In this document: positions 41,908-51,465 of the stretch, in pieces
Layout of the letters: the number at the start of each line of letters is the position of its first letter
How positions within the stretch are numbered: position 1 is the first letter of the stretch
Source: Porcincola sp945869225
GTDB lineage: Bacteria; Bacillota; Clostridia; Lachnospirales; Lachnospiraceae
Assembly (NCBI RefSeq): GCF_052118625.1
Contig: NZ_JBQKGW010000005.1
Span: 110,371-174,370, forward strand
Reading direction: 5' to 3'
Length of the DNA: 64,000 nucleotides
Translations under genes and position numbers: made by a program
Notes under the pieces: generated by a model
What the model saw: only the letters and a program-made list of their open reading frames with translations
The model's database searches: none
What the model was told of the DNA's origin: nothing

Positions 41908-44900
41908 TTACTTGCGGTTCTTCTTTCTGATCACAACCAGAAGAATGATCGCTGCAAGTGCCGCCGCTGCGACGATTGCCAGCGGGATGATCGGGCTGGT
42001 GTCGCCGGTCTTGACAGACAACGTATTCACAACGTGGATCGTGATCGACTTTTGATCGGTCGTTCCGTCTGCCTTCCAGGTATTGCCATCGTAGACATCC
42101 TTTGCATAGGTAACCGTCAGCGTATAATCACCAACCGCATTGATCGCCATCGATGTCTGGTACGGTGCCTCTGTCCAGCTGCCTGTCACGGACCCGATCT
42201 GATAACCGGTTGGCCTGTAGCGGTAATCGCCCGGATTCGGGTTCGTGTTATCCATCCCGACTCCGACTGCATTGAAGGTCAGCGTACTGCTCTTGAGGTA
42301 CTCCATATCATTCTGGAGTCCGGAGATGGTGTTGTTTGCCGGATCCGGTCCGTTCTTATACACGGCCGTAATCGTAGCATCGCTTGCCTTGACCGTCGCA
42401 GTCGAATAGAAGGAAGACTTGTCTCCGAGCTCAATCTTGCCGCTCGTAACCGTCCACTTGTCAAATTCCTTCCCTGCAGCCGGATAATCTGCCTGAAGCG
42501 ATACCTTCTGGCCGATCGTATAGGTTCCGGAAGGCTTTCCGTTCTTTACCGTAATCTTATATGGAATCGGCTCATAATTTGCCTGCACAGACGCATCCGA
42601 GCTGCAGGTAAAGGTTGTGGTCGCTGCCTTCTGATCCGCGAAGGTCCCGGTTCCGGATGCAATCGTCCATCCGGAGAATCTGTATCCTTCCTTCGGCGCG
42701 TCCGCTGTGATGGCCGCCGGCGTCGACGCTGCGTACTGACCCGTTCCGCTTCCTGACGTAACCGTCAGATTGTACATGATATCCTTATAGTTGGCCGTGA
42801 CGGTCAGGTTCGCGGATGCCGTAAGCGGGCTCTTCAGCTCAAACGAAAGCGCTGCCTGTGTCAGGTCACCCGGAACCTCCTTCAGCAGACTCTGGTCAGA
42901 GAATGTCCAACCGTCGAATACCTTTCCGGCCGGAGCATCGTCAGCCTTTACAGCCAGGCTGGTTCCTGCCAGATACGCACCGCTTGCATTGTTGTTATCA
43001 CTGGTTATCACGCCGCCTGTTACCGTGACAGAGACCTTGTAGGTCTTGTCATCCGGTGCCGTGACGTTCACTGTGACATCCTGATCAGGCATGGTAAACG
43101 TAAAGGTCTGGCCGCCGGCATCTGTAATGTCAATTTTCGATCCGTCCGCTCCGGTAACTGTCACAACCGGAGAGGCACTGCTGTTCTCAGCCTTGACGAC
43201 AATGATCTGACCCTTTTGAAGCTTTGTCTGGTCCTGAATCGGATTTCCATCCTTGTCTGTTACTGTCACCTTTGTATAGTGAGACGCACCATTATCATCC
43301 TTCTTGACTGTAAGGGTACGGGTATGCTCATCATCAGGCTTCTGATCCGCGACATTCACTGTCGTCTCCTCAGCCGGCATCGTAAAGGTGACGGACACGT
43401 TCTGACTGCCGGCGTCTCCGTTCTCCTTCGTCTGGACAGCTGTTCCATCACTCGTCGTGACAGAAACATCGGACGACTTCTCTACACCCTCAACCGTTGC
43501 CGTCACAAGGGTTCCTTCCGGAACCTTTGTGCCTGCCTCAATCTTGCTGTTGTCCGCTTCATTCTGAAGTGAAACGGCTGCCGGATTCTCAGCACCTTCC
43601 AGATTGACAGTCAGAAGACTTGCTGTCTCCTGCGGCGCTTCCGTTGCCTTTGTCTCAGCCTGTGGTGCTTCCGTTGCCTTCGTTTCCGGCTGATCCGACG
43701 TATTCTGTGCATCGGACTCCGCTGTCGTCTCCGTCTGTGCCGGAGCCGCAGGTGCGTCCTTGTACACAGCCTGGATGGCAACATCCGCTGAAGGAGCCGC
43801 CGCAAAGGTCACTGTCGACGATGCGGACGTCGGGTCAGAGAACTGTACGGCAGGATCAGAAGCCGTCCACTTGTCAAACACCTGTCCCTTGCTGTTCTCC
43901 GCCTGCGTATTGATCGCCTGGCTGAAGCCGTCTGAATAAGGTGTGACAATTGTGGAATCGGAACCGTCATCTGTGACGAATGTCACGGAAACGTTAAAGC
44001 TCTGTGCCTGCTGGCCGTCAGCCGGAGCAAAGGATGCATCAGAAGAGTCTGCAGGGGCTGCTGCGTTCCCTGCATCTTCAGTTGCAGCACCGCCCTCAAC
44101 GTTGATGCTCTGGGAAGCATCCTGCCCGGCCGCGTCTGTCTGCGGCTGATCGGCCGCCGGCGCCTCCGTTGCAGGCTGTTCGGTTTCCTTCTGCGCTGCC
44201 TCGTACCGGGCCGCAAAAACCACAACCTGATCCGGTTTTCCCATTGTGAAGGTCAGGCTGGCATTCTTCAGGGCATCGGCGCTGAGCCCGGAAAGTCCGA
44301 GTGCGGATATATCATCTGCCGTCTGGACACTGCCGTCCGCCCCGATCTTCGAGACAGACCATCCGGCAAACTGCTGCCCGTCCGGAGCCGCGTCCGCGGT
44401 CACCGTCACCTGGGTACCCTCCGCAAAATACTTTGCATCCGGTGTCGCGGTCTGCTGACTTCCATCGGAGCCTGTCACGGTCAGAGCGGATGCCGAAGGA
44501 TCTGTGTCCCCGGACCCTGACAGCGTTCCGCCGATGGCCTCCACCACGTAACCGGCAGTGTCCAGCTGGTAAACCTTCCCAGCCGGCTGCTGGTCAGCCT
44601 GTTTCGGTACCATCGCCTGGGTTCCGTCCTCATTCGTCACCGGATTGCCATTCTCATCCGTGAGCGGAACCATCTCTGTCTGGGCGGTGTCAGCTGCAGG
44701 CGTCAGATCCTTGACCGTATAGACAGCTGCCGTCCCATTCTTCCACAAGGACGTGCCGTCATCGGCCTTGCTCTGGCTCTCCGCCTTTCCGGCCTGTGCA
44801 TTATCCGCGCCAAGATAAATGGCGGAAGCCCCATAGACCTTGTCTCCCGGATAGAGCTTCGGTGTGCCCGCTTCAAAATTGAACTGCTGCCCACCGTACG

Positions 44901-45012
44901 AAGCATTCGATGTCGTGTCGTATGTCACCGGATCGGCATAGCCGGTAAAACTGCCTGTAAACGCAAGCGCGCAGGCAGCGAGCAGTCCGAGCATCTGTCT
45001 TCTCTTTATCAT
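41908..45012 (-). CDS. Large cell-surface protein with InlB-type B repeats and KTGD anchor
   Basis: The 1034-residue product has a signal peptide (MIKRRQMLGLLAACALAFTG, cleavage near GYADP). Long Ala/Thr/Gln/Glu-rich linkers alternate with repeated beta modules whose strands read GxxFxGW and AxYK (QQFAGWSVSK, KVFDGWTF, YRFSGWTIAS, KEFDKWTVTS). They match divergent InlB B-repeat modules, at least six copies. Two KATEAPQAETKATEAPQ copies lie near the middle. The end, SVKTGDTSPIIPLAIVAAAA with a membrane span and RKKNRK tail, looks like a sortase signal of the KTGD variant. I infer an adhesin or wall-linked stalk. The ATG at 45012 has GAGGG upstream. The longer open frame runs into rnpB. Confidence 0.85.
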   Translation of the reverse strand: MIKRRQMLGLLAACALAFTGSFTGYADPVTYDTTSNASYGGQQFNFEAGTPKLYPGDKVYGASAIYLGADNAQAGKAESQSKADDGTSLWKNGTAAVYTVKDLTPAADTAQTEMVPLTDENGNPVTNEDGTQAMVPKQADQQPAGKVYQLDTAGYVVEAIGGTLSGSGDTDPSASALTVTGSDGSQQTATPDAKYFAEGTQVTVTADAAPDGQQFAGWSVSKIGADGSVQTADDISALGLSGLSADALKNASLTFTMGKPDQVVVFAARYEAAQKETEQPATEAPAADQPQTDAAGQDASQSINVEGGAATEDAGNAAAPADSSDASFAPADGQQAQSFNVSVTFVTDDGSDSTIVTPYSDGFSQAINTQAENSKGQVFDKWTASDPAVQFSDPTSASSTVTFAAAPSADVAIQAVYKDAPAAPAQTETTAESDAQNTSDQPETKATEAPQAETKATEAPQETASLLTVNLEGAENPAAVSLQNEADNSKIEAGTKVPEGTLVTATVEGVEKSSDVSVTTSDGTAVQTKENGDAGSQNVSVTFTMPAEETTVNVADQKPDDEHTRTLTVKKDDNGASHYTKVTVTDKDGNPIQDQTKLQKGQIIVVKAENSSASPVVTVTGADGSKIDITDAGGQTFTFTMPDQDVTVNVTAPDDKTYKVSVTVTGGVITSDNNNASGAYLAGTSLAVKADDAPAGKVFDGWTFSDQSLLKEVPGDLTQAALSFELKSPLTASANLTVTANYKDIMYNLTVTSGSGTGQYAASTPAAITADAPKEGYRFSGWTIASGTGTFADQKAATTTFTCSSDASVQANYEPIPYKITVKNGKPSGTYTIGQKVSLQADYPAAGKEFDKWTVTSGKIELGDKSSFYSTATVKASDATITAVYKNGPDPANNTISGLQNDMEYLKSSTLTFNAVGVGMDNTNPNPGDYRYRPTGYQIGSVTGSWTEAPYQTSMAINAVGDYTLTVTYAKDVYDGNTWKADGTTDQKSITIHVVNTLSVKTGDTSPIIPLAIVAAAALAAIILLVVIRKKNRK

Positions 45013-45117
45013 AGTGTCTCGCCCTCTTCTTTCAGGATGTTGTGTCCGAAAATGGTAACGTTCTACGCGTTCACTGTTTCGACACAGGTATGATATCACG
45101 TACTGGGAATCGATGAT

Positions 45118-45129
45118 CGTGAATTCACG
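45118..45129. promoter_or_regulatory. Palindrome upstream of the surface protein gene
   Basis: CGTGAATTCACG is a perfect 12-base palindrome between rnpB and the surface-protein gene. It could be an operator, but no convincing promoter was found beside it. Confidence 0.3.
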
Positions 45130-45196
45130 AGTAGAATTTATGAAGAAATTCTTAAAGAATCGGCAGAAGAATTCTGCTTTCTGATCTGTCTGAAAT

Positions 45197-45540
45197 GTAA
45201 GCAGGACGATAAGCCGGGTTATGTCGTGGACGGCCATCTATCCAGGCCCGCCGTTGCCGGCGGGCTCAAGCAGCCTACCTGAAGCTGACGGGCAGCCATA
45301 TGCTTCGTTTCGGCCTTGCTTCGGATGGGGTTTGCATGTGCCCCGTCCGTTACCGGACGGGCGGTAGTCTCTTACACTGCCCTTCCAACCTTACCGGGAA
45401 AATCCCGGCGGTACATTTCTGTTGCACTTTCCTGGGAGTCGCCTCCACCGGACGTTATCCGGCATCCTGCCCTGTGAAGCCCGGACTTTCCTCTCCCGGC
45501 ACCTTTCGGTCTGCCGGCAGCGGCCGCCTGTCCTGCTTAC
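45197..45540 (-). ncRNA. rnpB: RNase P RNA, bacterial class A
   Basis: The catalytic RNA of RNase P removes tRNA 5' leaders. On the minus strand the 5' end GTAAGCAGGAC (45530-45540) pairs perfectly with GTCCTGCTTAC (45197-45207), forming helix P1 of 11 bases. Between them are the conserved core pieces GAGGAAAGTCCGGGCT, ACAGAAAtgTACCGCC, GGTAAGGTTGGAAGGGCAG, GTAAGAGACTACCGC and near the 3' end ATAACCCGGCTTATC. The length of about 344 bases and the P1 and CR-IV/V features fit class A and not the Bacillus class B type, which agrees with a clostridial origin. The exact ends are uncertain by a few bases. Confidence 0.93.
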
Positions 45541-45546
45541 CCGAAC

Positions 45547-45576
45547 ACTCTAACACAGAGCAGGCTGCATTTGCAA
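45547..45576 (-). promoter_or_regulatory. rnpB promoter
   Basis: TTGCAA (45571-45576), 18 bases and TAGAGT (45547-45552) on the minus strand place the RNA start six to seven bases on, at the first base of P1. Confidence 0.5.
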
Positions 45577-45717
45577 GCGGAAGTCCCCGGCATGCCATTC
45601 TGCAGCTTCCCGTCGGCCGTCTCTGGCTCCGGCATCTGAAAAGAAGCAGATTCTGATTCCGCCTCTGTCGCGCGCGGCAGGAAAACTGCCTTTACGGAAA
45701 CGCGCAGATGATGGCGC

Positions 45718-47376
45718 TCAGGCCAGGAAGGTTCCCCCGCCGATGAACTCCCGGACCAGTGAATTCTTCGGAATATCGTCCGGCGGGATCGGCAGGAAGT
45801 AGTCGAGGAACTTCAGAAGCCGTTTCGCCTCCGTATACTCCGGCTCGTCCTCCCTGATCGAGAACAGCATCGGCTCCGCGTAGAGCTTGAGCACCCCGAG
45901 TTCATAGATCAGCGCAGAGTTGAACATGACATCCGCACTCTCCTGGAACGGGAAGATATAGTTCTCCTCTCCGCGCCGCACACTTGTCCACATCGCGATC
46001 GTATTCTTTGCGCTCGTCCCCCGGGTCCGCTGGTCACGCACGATCCGGCGCAGCAGTCTGCCGTCTGTCGTCGGAATCCGGTTGTGCTCATCAATGTTCA
46101 GCTGTGTGAGGGCGGATATATAGATCCGGAAGCTGCTTTCCTTCGGCAGCGCAGCGGTCACCCTGTCGTCAAGCCCGTGGATGCCCTCGATTACAAGCAC
46201 GTCCCGCTCAGACAGACAAAGGTGCTGTCCCTTGTACTCGCGCTTTCCTGTCTTGAAGTTGAAGGTCGGAAGCTGAACATCTTTTCCCTCCAGAAGATCT
46301 GTCATATCACGGCTGAAAAGCGCAAGGTCGATGGCATCGAGCGATTCAAAGTCATAGTTTCCGTTTTCATCCCTCGGCGTGTCCTCGCGGTTTTTGAAAT
46401 AGTCATCCATCGGAACCGGGTGCGGAATGAGCCCGTGCACCGAGAGCTGGATAGAAAGCCGGTGGCTGAAGGTCGTCTTGCTGGAGGAGGACGGACCTGC
46501 AATCAGGATCAGTTTCTTTGTCCTGCTTGACGTGATTTCATCGGCGATCTCTGCGATTCTCTTTTCCTGCAGCGCCTCCTGTGCAAGAATCAGCTCCCGC
46601 GTCCGGCCCTCTGTCACCAGATCGTTCAGATCCCCGACCGTGTCGACGTGCATCAGTTCGCCCCATTTGCGGGACTCATTCTGAACATCGAACAGCTTTC
46701 TGACCGGCCGAAACGGTGCCACCTTCTCCGGGTCCTGTATGGTCGGCATCATCAGGACAAACCCGTCCTCGTACAGCTTCAGATCAAACTGCTGCAGATA
46801 GGATGAATCCGGCACCATGTAGCCATAATTATAGTCGCAATATCCGTCGAATCTGTAGACGTTGGTCCGCGAACTGATCCGGTAGCGGAACAGTCTGGCC
46901 TTGTCGTCCATCCGGCTTTGGGCAAACAGCCGCGCTGCCTTTGAAGTCTCCATCGACCGCTTTTCAAACGGAATCTTCAGCGAGGCAAGGCGCTTCATTT
47001 CCTGGCGCACCCGGTCCAGGAGCTGTCCGTCAAGCTGTGTCCTCTCACTCTTCATCGAACAGAACAGGCCCTGACTCACTGTGAAATGGACCCAGATATG
47101 GACCTCCTCCTCTGTCCCTATCACGTTCTGGAACGCTTTGAGCATCATCAGAACGAGAGATCTGGCGTAGGTGTCCCTGCCGATCTTGTCCGCCATGGTG
47201 ATGAAGGACAGCTCCGCGTCATGGGTCAGCTGTTTTCCTAGTTCTCTCAGCTTGTTCCCGCTGCTGACAAGCAGAATCGGATACCGCTCCAGACTCTGGT
47301 ACGCCTCTGCGATCTCCTTGTAACGCACGCCTTCCGGGAACTGCCTGCTGACGCCGTCTGCCTTCACTGTAATCAT
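45718..47376 (-). CDS. TGS-domain nucleoside kinase (uridine kinase-like)
   Basis: The 552-residue product has an N-terminal TGS-like and ThrRS editing-like region (MITVKADGVSRQFPEGVRYK, then EVHIWVHF and FEKRSMETSKAARLFAQ), which normally occurs in threonyl-tRNA synthetase. The kinase domain begins near residue 285 with Walker A LILIAGPSSSSKTTFSHRL and continues with VPMDDYFKNREDTP, DVLVIEGIHGLDDRV and RRIVRDQRTRG, as in uridine kinase and phosphoribulokinase. Clostridia and thermophiles share this architecture, and its physiological substrate is not settled. It overlaps trmK by four bases. Confidence 0.88.
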   Translation of the reverse strand: MITVKADGVSRQFPEGVRYKEIAEAYQSLERYPILLVSSGNKLRELGKQLTHDAELSFITMADKIGRDTYARSLVLMMLKAFQNVIGTEEEVHIWVHFTVSQGLFCSMKSERTQLDGQLLDRVRQEMKRLASLKIPFEKRSMETSKAARLFAQSRMDDKARLFRYRISSRTNVYRFDGYCDYNYGYMVPDSSYLQQFDLKLYEDGFVLMMPTIQDPEKVAPFRPVRKLFDVQNESRKWGELMHVDTVGDLNDLVTEGRTRELILAQEALQEKRIAEIADEITSSRTKKLILIAGPSSSSKTTFSHRLSIQLSVHGLIPHPVPMDDYFKNREDTPRDENGNYDFESLDAIDLALFSRDMTDLLEGKDVQLPTFNFKTGKREYKGQHLCLSERDVLVIEGIHGLDDRVTAALPKESSFRIYISALTQLNIDEHNRIPTTDGRLLRRIVRDQRTRGTSAKNTIAMWTSVRRGEENYIFPFQESADVMFNSALIYELGVLKLYAEPMLFSIREDEPEYTEAKRLLKFLDYFLPIPPDDIPKNSLVREFIGGGTFLA

Positions 47377-48164
47377 CGCACGTCTCCTCCCTGTGCTCCT
47401 TTGTTGAGTTCAAGCGCCATCTGCACCTGTGCAATCCGCGCTGCCCTTCGCTCTGCACCTGCTCCTGCTGTATCCTTCTTTTCCCTGCTGCCGTCTTTGT
47501 CCGCGTCCTGCGTACAAGCTGTCCCACGGCTTCCATCTTCCGCGCCGGGTGTATTCTCTGACGCCTTCAGTTTCTCCAGCACCAGGAGAAGCGTCTGCTC
47601 CTCATGCCGGAGATACTGAAGCAGAACCGGATGCCGCTCCTCCAGCAGCCGCGGCCCATACTGAAGCTGCAGCCTGCTGAGGGGCTCCTGCCCCCGCTCC
47701 GCCTCCATCATCGGATAATACTTGCCGTCCTCCAGTACCATATTCTCGCGCCGGATCCGCCAGCCATGCGTGCTCAGATACCTCCGGACATCCCCGATCT
47801 CCGACTGCGGCTGCAGGACGAGTGCCTTCACGCCGGAAAGCTTTCTCTCCCCTGCTGTAAGGATCCGGACCGTCAGAGGGCCGCCCATCCCGGCAATGAG
47901 TACAACATCAGCCTCCTCTGCCTGCAGGCCATCCATCCCGTCCGACAGCCTCAGGCTGATTCTGTCAGACAGCCCTGCTTCCTTCACACTGGCATTCGCC
48001 CGGGACAGGGGTCCCTTTCTGACGTCCATGGCGATCGCTTTCTTTACAATGCCCTCTTCGACAAGCGTCACTGGCACATACCCGTGATCCGTACCGATGT
48101 CTGCCAGGCACTCTCCTTGCGGGCAGAGCGCACAGACAGCCTGAAGCCTTTCCGACAGCATCAT
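47373..48164 (-). CDS. trmK: tRNA (adenine22-N1)-methyltransferase
   Basis: TrmK methylates A22 of tRNA in Gram-positive bacteria. The 263-residue product begins MMLSERLQAVCALCPQGECL, then motif I LADIGTDHGYVPVTLVEEGI, AIAMDVRKGPLSRA, LSDGMDGL, VLIAGMGGPLTVRIL and VLQPQSEIGDVRRYL. The C-terminal part has the expected helix, then an extra Gly/Ser/Asp-rich stretch of about 35 residues near its end. It overlaps dnaG upstream and the kinase downstream by four bases each, so all three are translationally coupled. Confidence 0.92.
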   Translation of the reverse strand: MMLSERLQAVCALCPQGECLADIGTDHGYVPVTLVEEGIVKKAIAMDVRKGPLSRANASVKEAGLSDRISLRLSDGMDGLQAEEADVVLIAGMGGPLTVRILTAGERKLSGVKALVLQPQSEIGDVRRYLSTHGWRIRRENMVLEDGKYYPMMEAERGQEPLSRLQLQYGPRLLEERHPVLLQYLRHEEQTLLLVLEKLKASENTPGAEDGSRGTACTQDADKDGSREKKDTAGAGAERRAARIAQVQMALELNKGAQGGDVR

Positions 48165-50140
48165 GACAGATGCACCTCAAGCGTCCTGATCTGGTTCAGC
48201 TTCTGCTTTCTCGTGACAGCCTTTGCCATCTCATTTGCTCCTTCCTCCATGGAAATGGGCGAAGCCTCATACACCTTCCGGACGGTCTCCCGGATCGCCT
48301 TCACCCGCTCAGAATCATTTGCCGCCATGTCCATCGTGTGGAAGAGCTCCGCAACCTTCGCCTGCGTCTGCGTGTCCTCGAACCGGGCGATGACAGCCGC
48401 CTCATCCACCTTCTGATGCTCCTCCAGCTGACTGTACAGAATCTTTGCGACGCTGCCCGCAAGGCTGTCTCCATATCCATCCTTCCCGATGTACGGTTTG
48501 ATATCGTCAGCAATCGATGGATACCTTGCGATATAGGATAACAGCAGCCTTCTGGACATCTCGAGGCTCTGGTCTCCGACCGACCCTTCGCTGCCGCGCC
48601 GCGTCGCCGGCCTCGGAATCTGGTAATAATCCCCCGTCGACAGATCCTCATAGTAGTCCGGAACCGGCCGGTCCTCATAGGCGGGCCCGCCGTCTGCCAT
48701 GCTGTCCACCCCTGAGGACGCTTCAGCCATCCCTGACAGCGCTTCATCCGGACGCGCGTCCGTCCCGTAATCCCGTTGATAAGAGGAGCCTCCCCGCGCA
48801 GCCGAAAGATACCGGTCGTCAACAATTCCCTTCTCCAGCTTTGCGCGGACGCGGTCCGTGAGATCGGTCTCCTCGATCCCGTACTGTTCCGCCGCAAGCC
48901 GCACATACCCTTTCCGCTTGAACACATCATCCATTGAGGCGATCAGGGTGGCAAGCGCATCATAAAAGTCGGCCGCTCCGTCCGGATCATCCATGCGGAA
49001 ACGCTTCTGCATGACGCCCGCCTCGAAGAGAAATGCATTTTCAGCCTGGTCAAGCCGTTTCTGGAAAGCTTCCTGCCCCTCTGCCTTGATGAACTCGTCC
49101 GGATCCTTGTACGGTTCCAGATGGAGGATCACCGGCGTGATGCCGGCCTTCCTCAGCATCGGGATCGCCCGCATCTTGGCGTTTGTCCCGGCCTGGTCCG
49201 AGTCATAGCTGAGAATGACATCCTTCGTGAACCTCCGGATGATCTCGCAGTGCTGCCAGGTCAGGGCTGTCCCGAGCGACGCCACAGCGTACGTGAAGCC
49301 TGCCTGATGCATCGCAATGACGTCCATATAGCCCTCGCAGAGAATCAGTTTCCCGGCACGTGTGCGGCGTGCGACATTGTATCCGTACAGATTCCGGCTC
49401 TTGTCGAAGACAGCTGATTCCGGACTGTTGAGATACTTCGGCTTTGCATCCCCCATCACGCGGCCGCCGAATCCGATCACCCGATTCTGTGTGTCCAGAA
49501 TCGGGAAGATCACTCTGTTGCGGAAACGATCATACATCCTTCCCCGTAGTTCATCCAGGTTCATCAGCCCGGACATGCGGATCAGCTCGTCCGAAAACCC
49601 GCGCCCCTTCAGGTAATTGTACAGCGATGAAGAATCCGCAGGCGCAAAGCCAAGCCCGAAGCGCTGGATCGTCTCATCCGTCAGTTTTCTGCCCCGCAGA
49701 TAGGAAAGTCCCTCCCGCCCCTCGGCGCTGTGAAGTTCCTTGAAGAACCATGTCGCCGCCACCTTGTTGAGCTCCAGGATCTGCATCTTCTCATCACGGG
49801 CTTTTTTCTCTCCCGGGCGGTAGGACTGCTCCGGCAGGCTGATCCCGGCCTGACCGGCGAGCGTCTGGACCGCTTCCTGAAAAGTCATGTTGTCGTGCTC
49901 CTCCAGGAAGGTAAATACATTTCCGCCCTTATGGCAGCCAAAGCAGTAGTACATCTGACGATCCGGATCGACACTGAAGGACGGCGTCTTTTCATTGTGA
50001 AAAGGGCACAGTCCGACATACCGCCGCCCGGCCTTCTTCAGCCGGACACTGGCACCGATCAGACGCACAATGTCCGTCGCGTCCCGGACCTTGTCGATGA
50101 TCTCATCCGAATAGTACAAACGTCCCTTCCCCCTTTGCAT
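48161..50140 (-). CDS. dnaG: DNA primase
   Basis: DnaG makes RNA primers at the replication fork. The 659-residue product has the CHC2 zinc domain (VGLCPFHNEKTPSFSVDP, YYCFGCHKGGNVFTF), the RNA polymerase core (FRNRVIFPILDTQNRVIGFG, LYGYNVARR, LILCEGYMDVIAMHQAGF and SYDSDQAGTNAKMRA with toprim Glu and Asp residues) and a C-terminal DnaB-binding region. It is about 50 residues longer than usual because of an acidic Gly/Ser/Tyr-rich linker at about 445-520. In most Firmicutes rpoD follows dnaG, but here trmK overlaps its stop. Confidence 0.96.
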   Translation of the reverse strand: MQRGKGRLYYSDEIIDKVRDATDIVRLIGASVRLKKAGRRYVGLCPFHNEKTPSFSVDPDRQMYYCFGCHKGGNVFTFLEEHDNMTFQEAVQTLAGQAGISLPEQSYRPGEKKARDEKMQILELNKVAATWFFKELHSAEGREGLSYLRGRKLTDETIQRFGLGFAPADSSSLYNYLKGRGFSDELIRMSGLMNLDELRGRMYDRFRNRVIFPILDTQNRVIGFGGRVMGDAKPKYLNSPESAVFDKSRNLYGYNVARRTRAGKLILCEGYMDVIAMHQAGFTYAVASLGTALTWQHCEIIRRFTKDVILSYDSDQAGTNAKMRAIPMLRKAGITPVILHLEPYKDPDEFIKAEGQEAFQKRLDQAENAFLFEAGVMQKRFRMDDPDGAADFYDALATLIASMDDVFKRKGYVRLAAEQYGIEETDLTDRVRAKLEKGIVDDRYLSAARGGSSYQRDYGTDARPDEALSGMAEASSGVDSMADGGPAYEDRPVPDYYEDLSTGDYYQIPRPATRRGSEGSVGDQSLEMSRRLLLSYIARYPSIADDIKPYIGKDGYGDSLAGSVAKILYSQLEEHQKVDEAAVIARFEDTQTQAKVAELFHTMDMAANDSERVKAIRETVRKVYEASPISMEEGANEMAKAVTRKQKLNQIRTLEVHLS

Positions 50141-50316
50141 CTTCCTGCAGCACTGCTCAACCGGGCAGGTTCTCTGCAGCTGCCCTTCCTATGTCCGGCC
50201 GGCAGCCTGTCTGCATGTATCCTGCCTTCTTTTGTCCGCACACACTCTGCCGGCATCTGACCGCCTGCGCTTGCGTGATCAGCCATCCTGTGCTACTTTA
50301 TAAATCCATCCCGGCT

Positions 50317-51339
50317 TCACTTCTTCTGCCAAGACTGCGGTACAAACAGTTCACGGAACTTCGAGATCGAATACTGGTCCGTCATTCCGGATATGTAATC
50401 GCACACCACCCGCGGCTCAGGCTGCCCCTTCTTCTCAATCAGATCGATATATTCCTGCGGCATCTCGTCGACATGTTTCTCGTAGTACTGATAAAGCATC
50501 GTGATCATCCGGCTGACTTTCCCTTCCTCCGTCTTGGCGACAGAGTTCAGATAGACATGGTCGAACATGAACTTCCGAAGCTCCATCATCGCCGTTTCAA
50601 TTGACGGAGACATCCGGATGTCTGCTTTGTCCAGGCTGCTGTATATGACATCATGAATCAGCGTATTAAGCCTGTCCCGCGTGGAACCACCCAGAATCTC
50701 CCGGTACGACTTCGGGATGTCTTCCTCTGACAGTATGCCCGCACGCTCGGCATCATCGATATCGTGATTGATATAAGCAATCTTGTCACAGAACCGCACA
50801 ATCTGGCCCTCAAGGGTCGAAGGATGTCCCGATGTCCGGTGATTGAGGATCCCGTCCCGCACCTCCCAGGTCAGATTCAATCCTTCCCCGTTCTTCTCCA
50901 GGACCTCCACCACACGGATGCTCTGTCTGAAATGAGCGAAGCCCAGCGGACAGATTTCATTCAGAACCCGCTCTCCCGTATGACCAAATGGCGTATGCCC
51001 GAGGTCATGACCGAGTGCGATGGCATCGCACAGATCATCATTGAGCCGGAGCGCCTTTGCGATTGTCCTGGAAAGCTGCGAGACCTCCAGCGTATGCGTC
51101 AGACGGGTACGGTAATGATCGCCCATCGGCGCAATAAAAACCTGCGTCTTATGAGCCAGCCGGCGAAACGACTTGCTGTGCAGAATCCGGTCGCGGTCTC
51201 TCTGGTAGACCGTTCGGATGTCGCACTGCGGCTCCTCCCGATCCCGTCCCTTCGAATCACCCGCGTGTGCAGCATAAGGACTGAGAACCTCGTATTCCCT
51301 TTCTTCCGCCATCTCACGGATGGAACGTTCCCGATTCAC
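50317..51339 (-). CDS. dgt: dGTPase-like HD-domain triphosphohydrolase
   Basis: Dgt-type enzymes cut deoxynucleoside triphosphates to nucleoside and triphosphate. The 340-residue product has SFRRLAHKTQVF, the metal His in RTRLTHTLEVSQLSRTIA, the HD pair in IALGHDLGHTPFGHTGER and YINHDIDDAERAG. It uses a GTG start at 51339, supported by AAGGGAGGT eight bases ahead. A TGGTACAAT extended -10 lies near 51421-51429 on the minus strand. dgt next to dnaG is common in clostridia and links nucleotide pools with replication. Confidence 0.92.
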   Translation of the reverse strand: MNRERSIREMAEEREYEVLSPYAAHAGDSKGRDREEPQCDIRTVYQRDRDRILHSKSFRRLAHKTQVFIAPMGDHYRTRLTHTLEVSQLSRTIAKALRLNDDLCDAIALGHDLGHTPFGHTGERVLNEICPLGFAHFRQSIRVVEVLEKNGEGLNLTWEVRDGILNHRTSGHPSTLEGQIVRFCDKIAYINHDIDDAERAGILSEEDIPKSYREILGGSTRDRLNTLIHDVIYSSLDKADIRMSPSIETAMMELRKFMFDHVYLNSVAKTEEGKVSRMITMLYQYYEKHVDEMPQEYIDLIEKKGQPEPRVVCDYISGMTDQYSISKFRELFVPQSWQKK

Positions 51340-51465
51340 CCCGGCACCTCCCTTCAGACATTCTGGTCAAGATCTGCCAGCGCGTCCATGTACCTGTCTC
51401 AAAAACTGCTGATTGATTCTATTGTACCACGAGTCAACCGCTTCGCCTATTCAGGAGACTGTCGA

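Noticed and set aside
45013..45237. N-terminal extension of the large surface protein frame
   Set aside because: It precedes a clear signal peptide and overlaps the 3' end of rnpB, so translation starts at 45012.
50764..51465. N-terminal extension of the comEC frame
   Set aside because: It lies opposite dgt, has no membrane character, and a good AGGAG site precedes the ATG at 51466.
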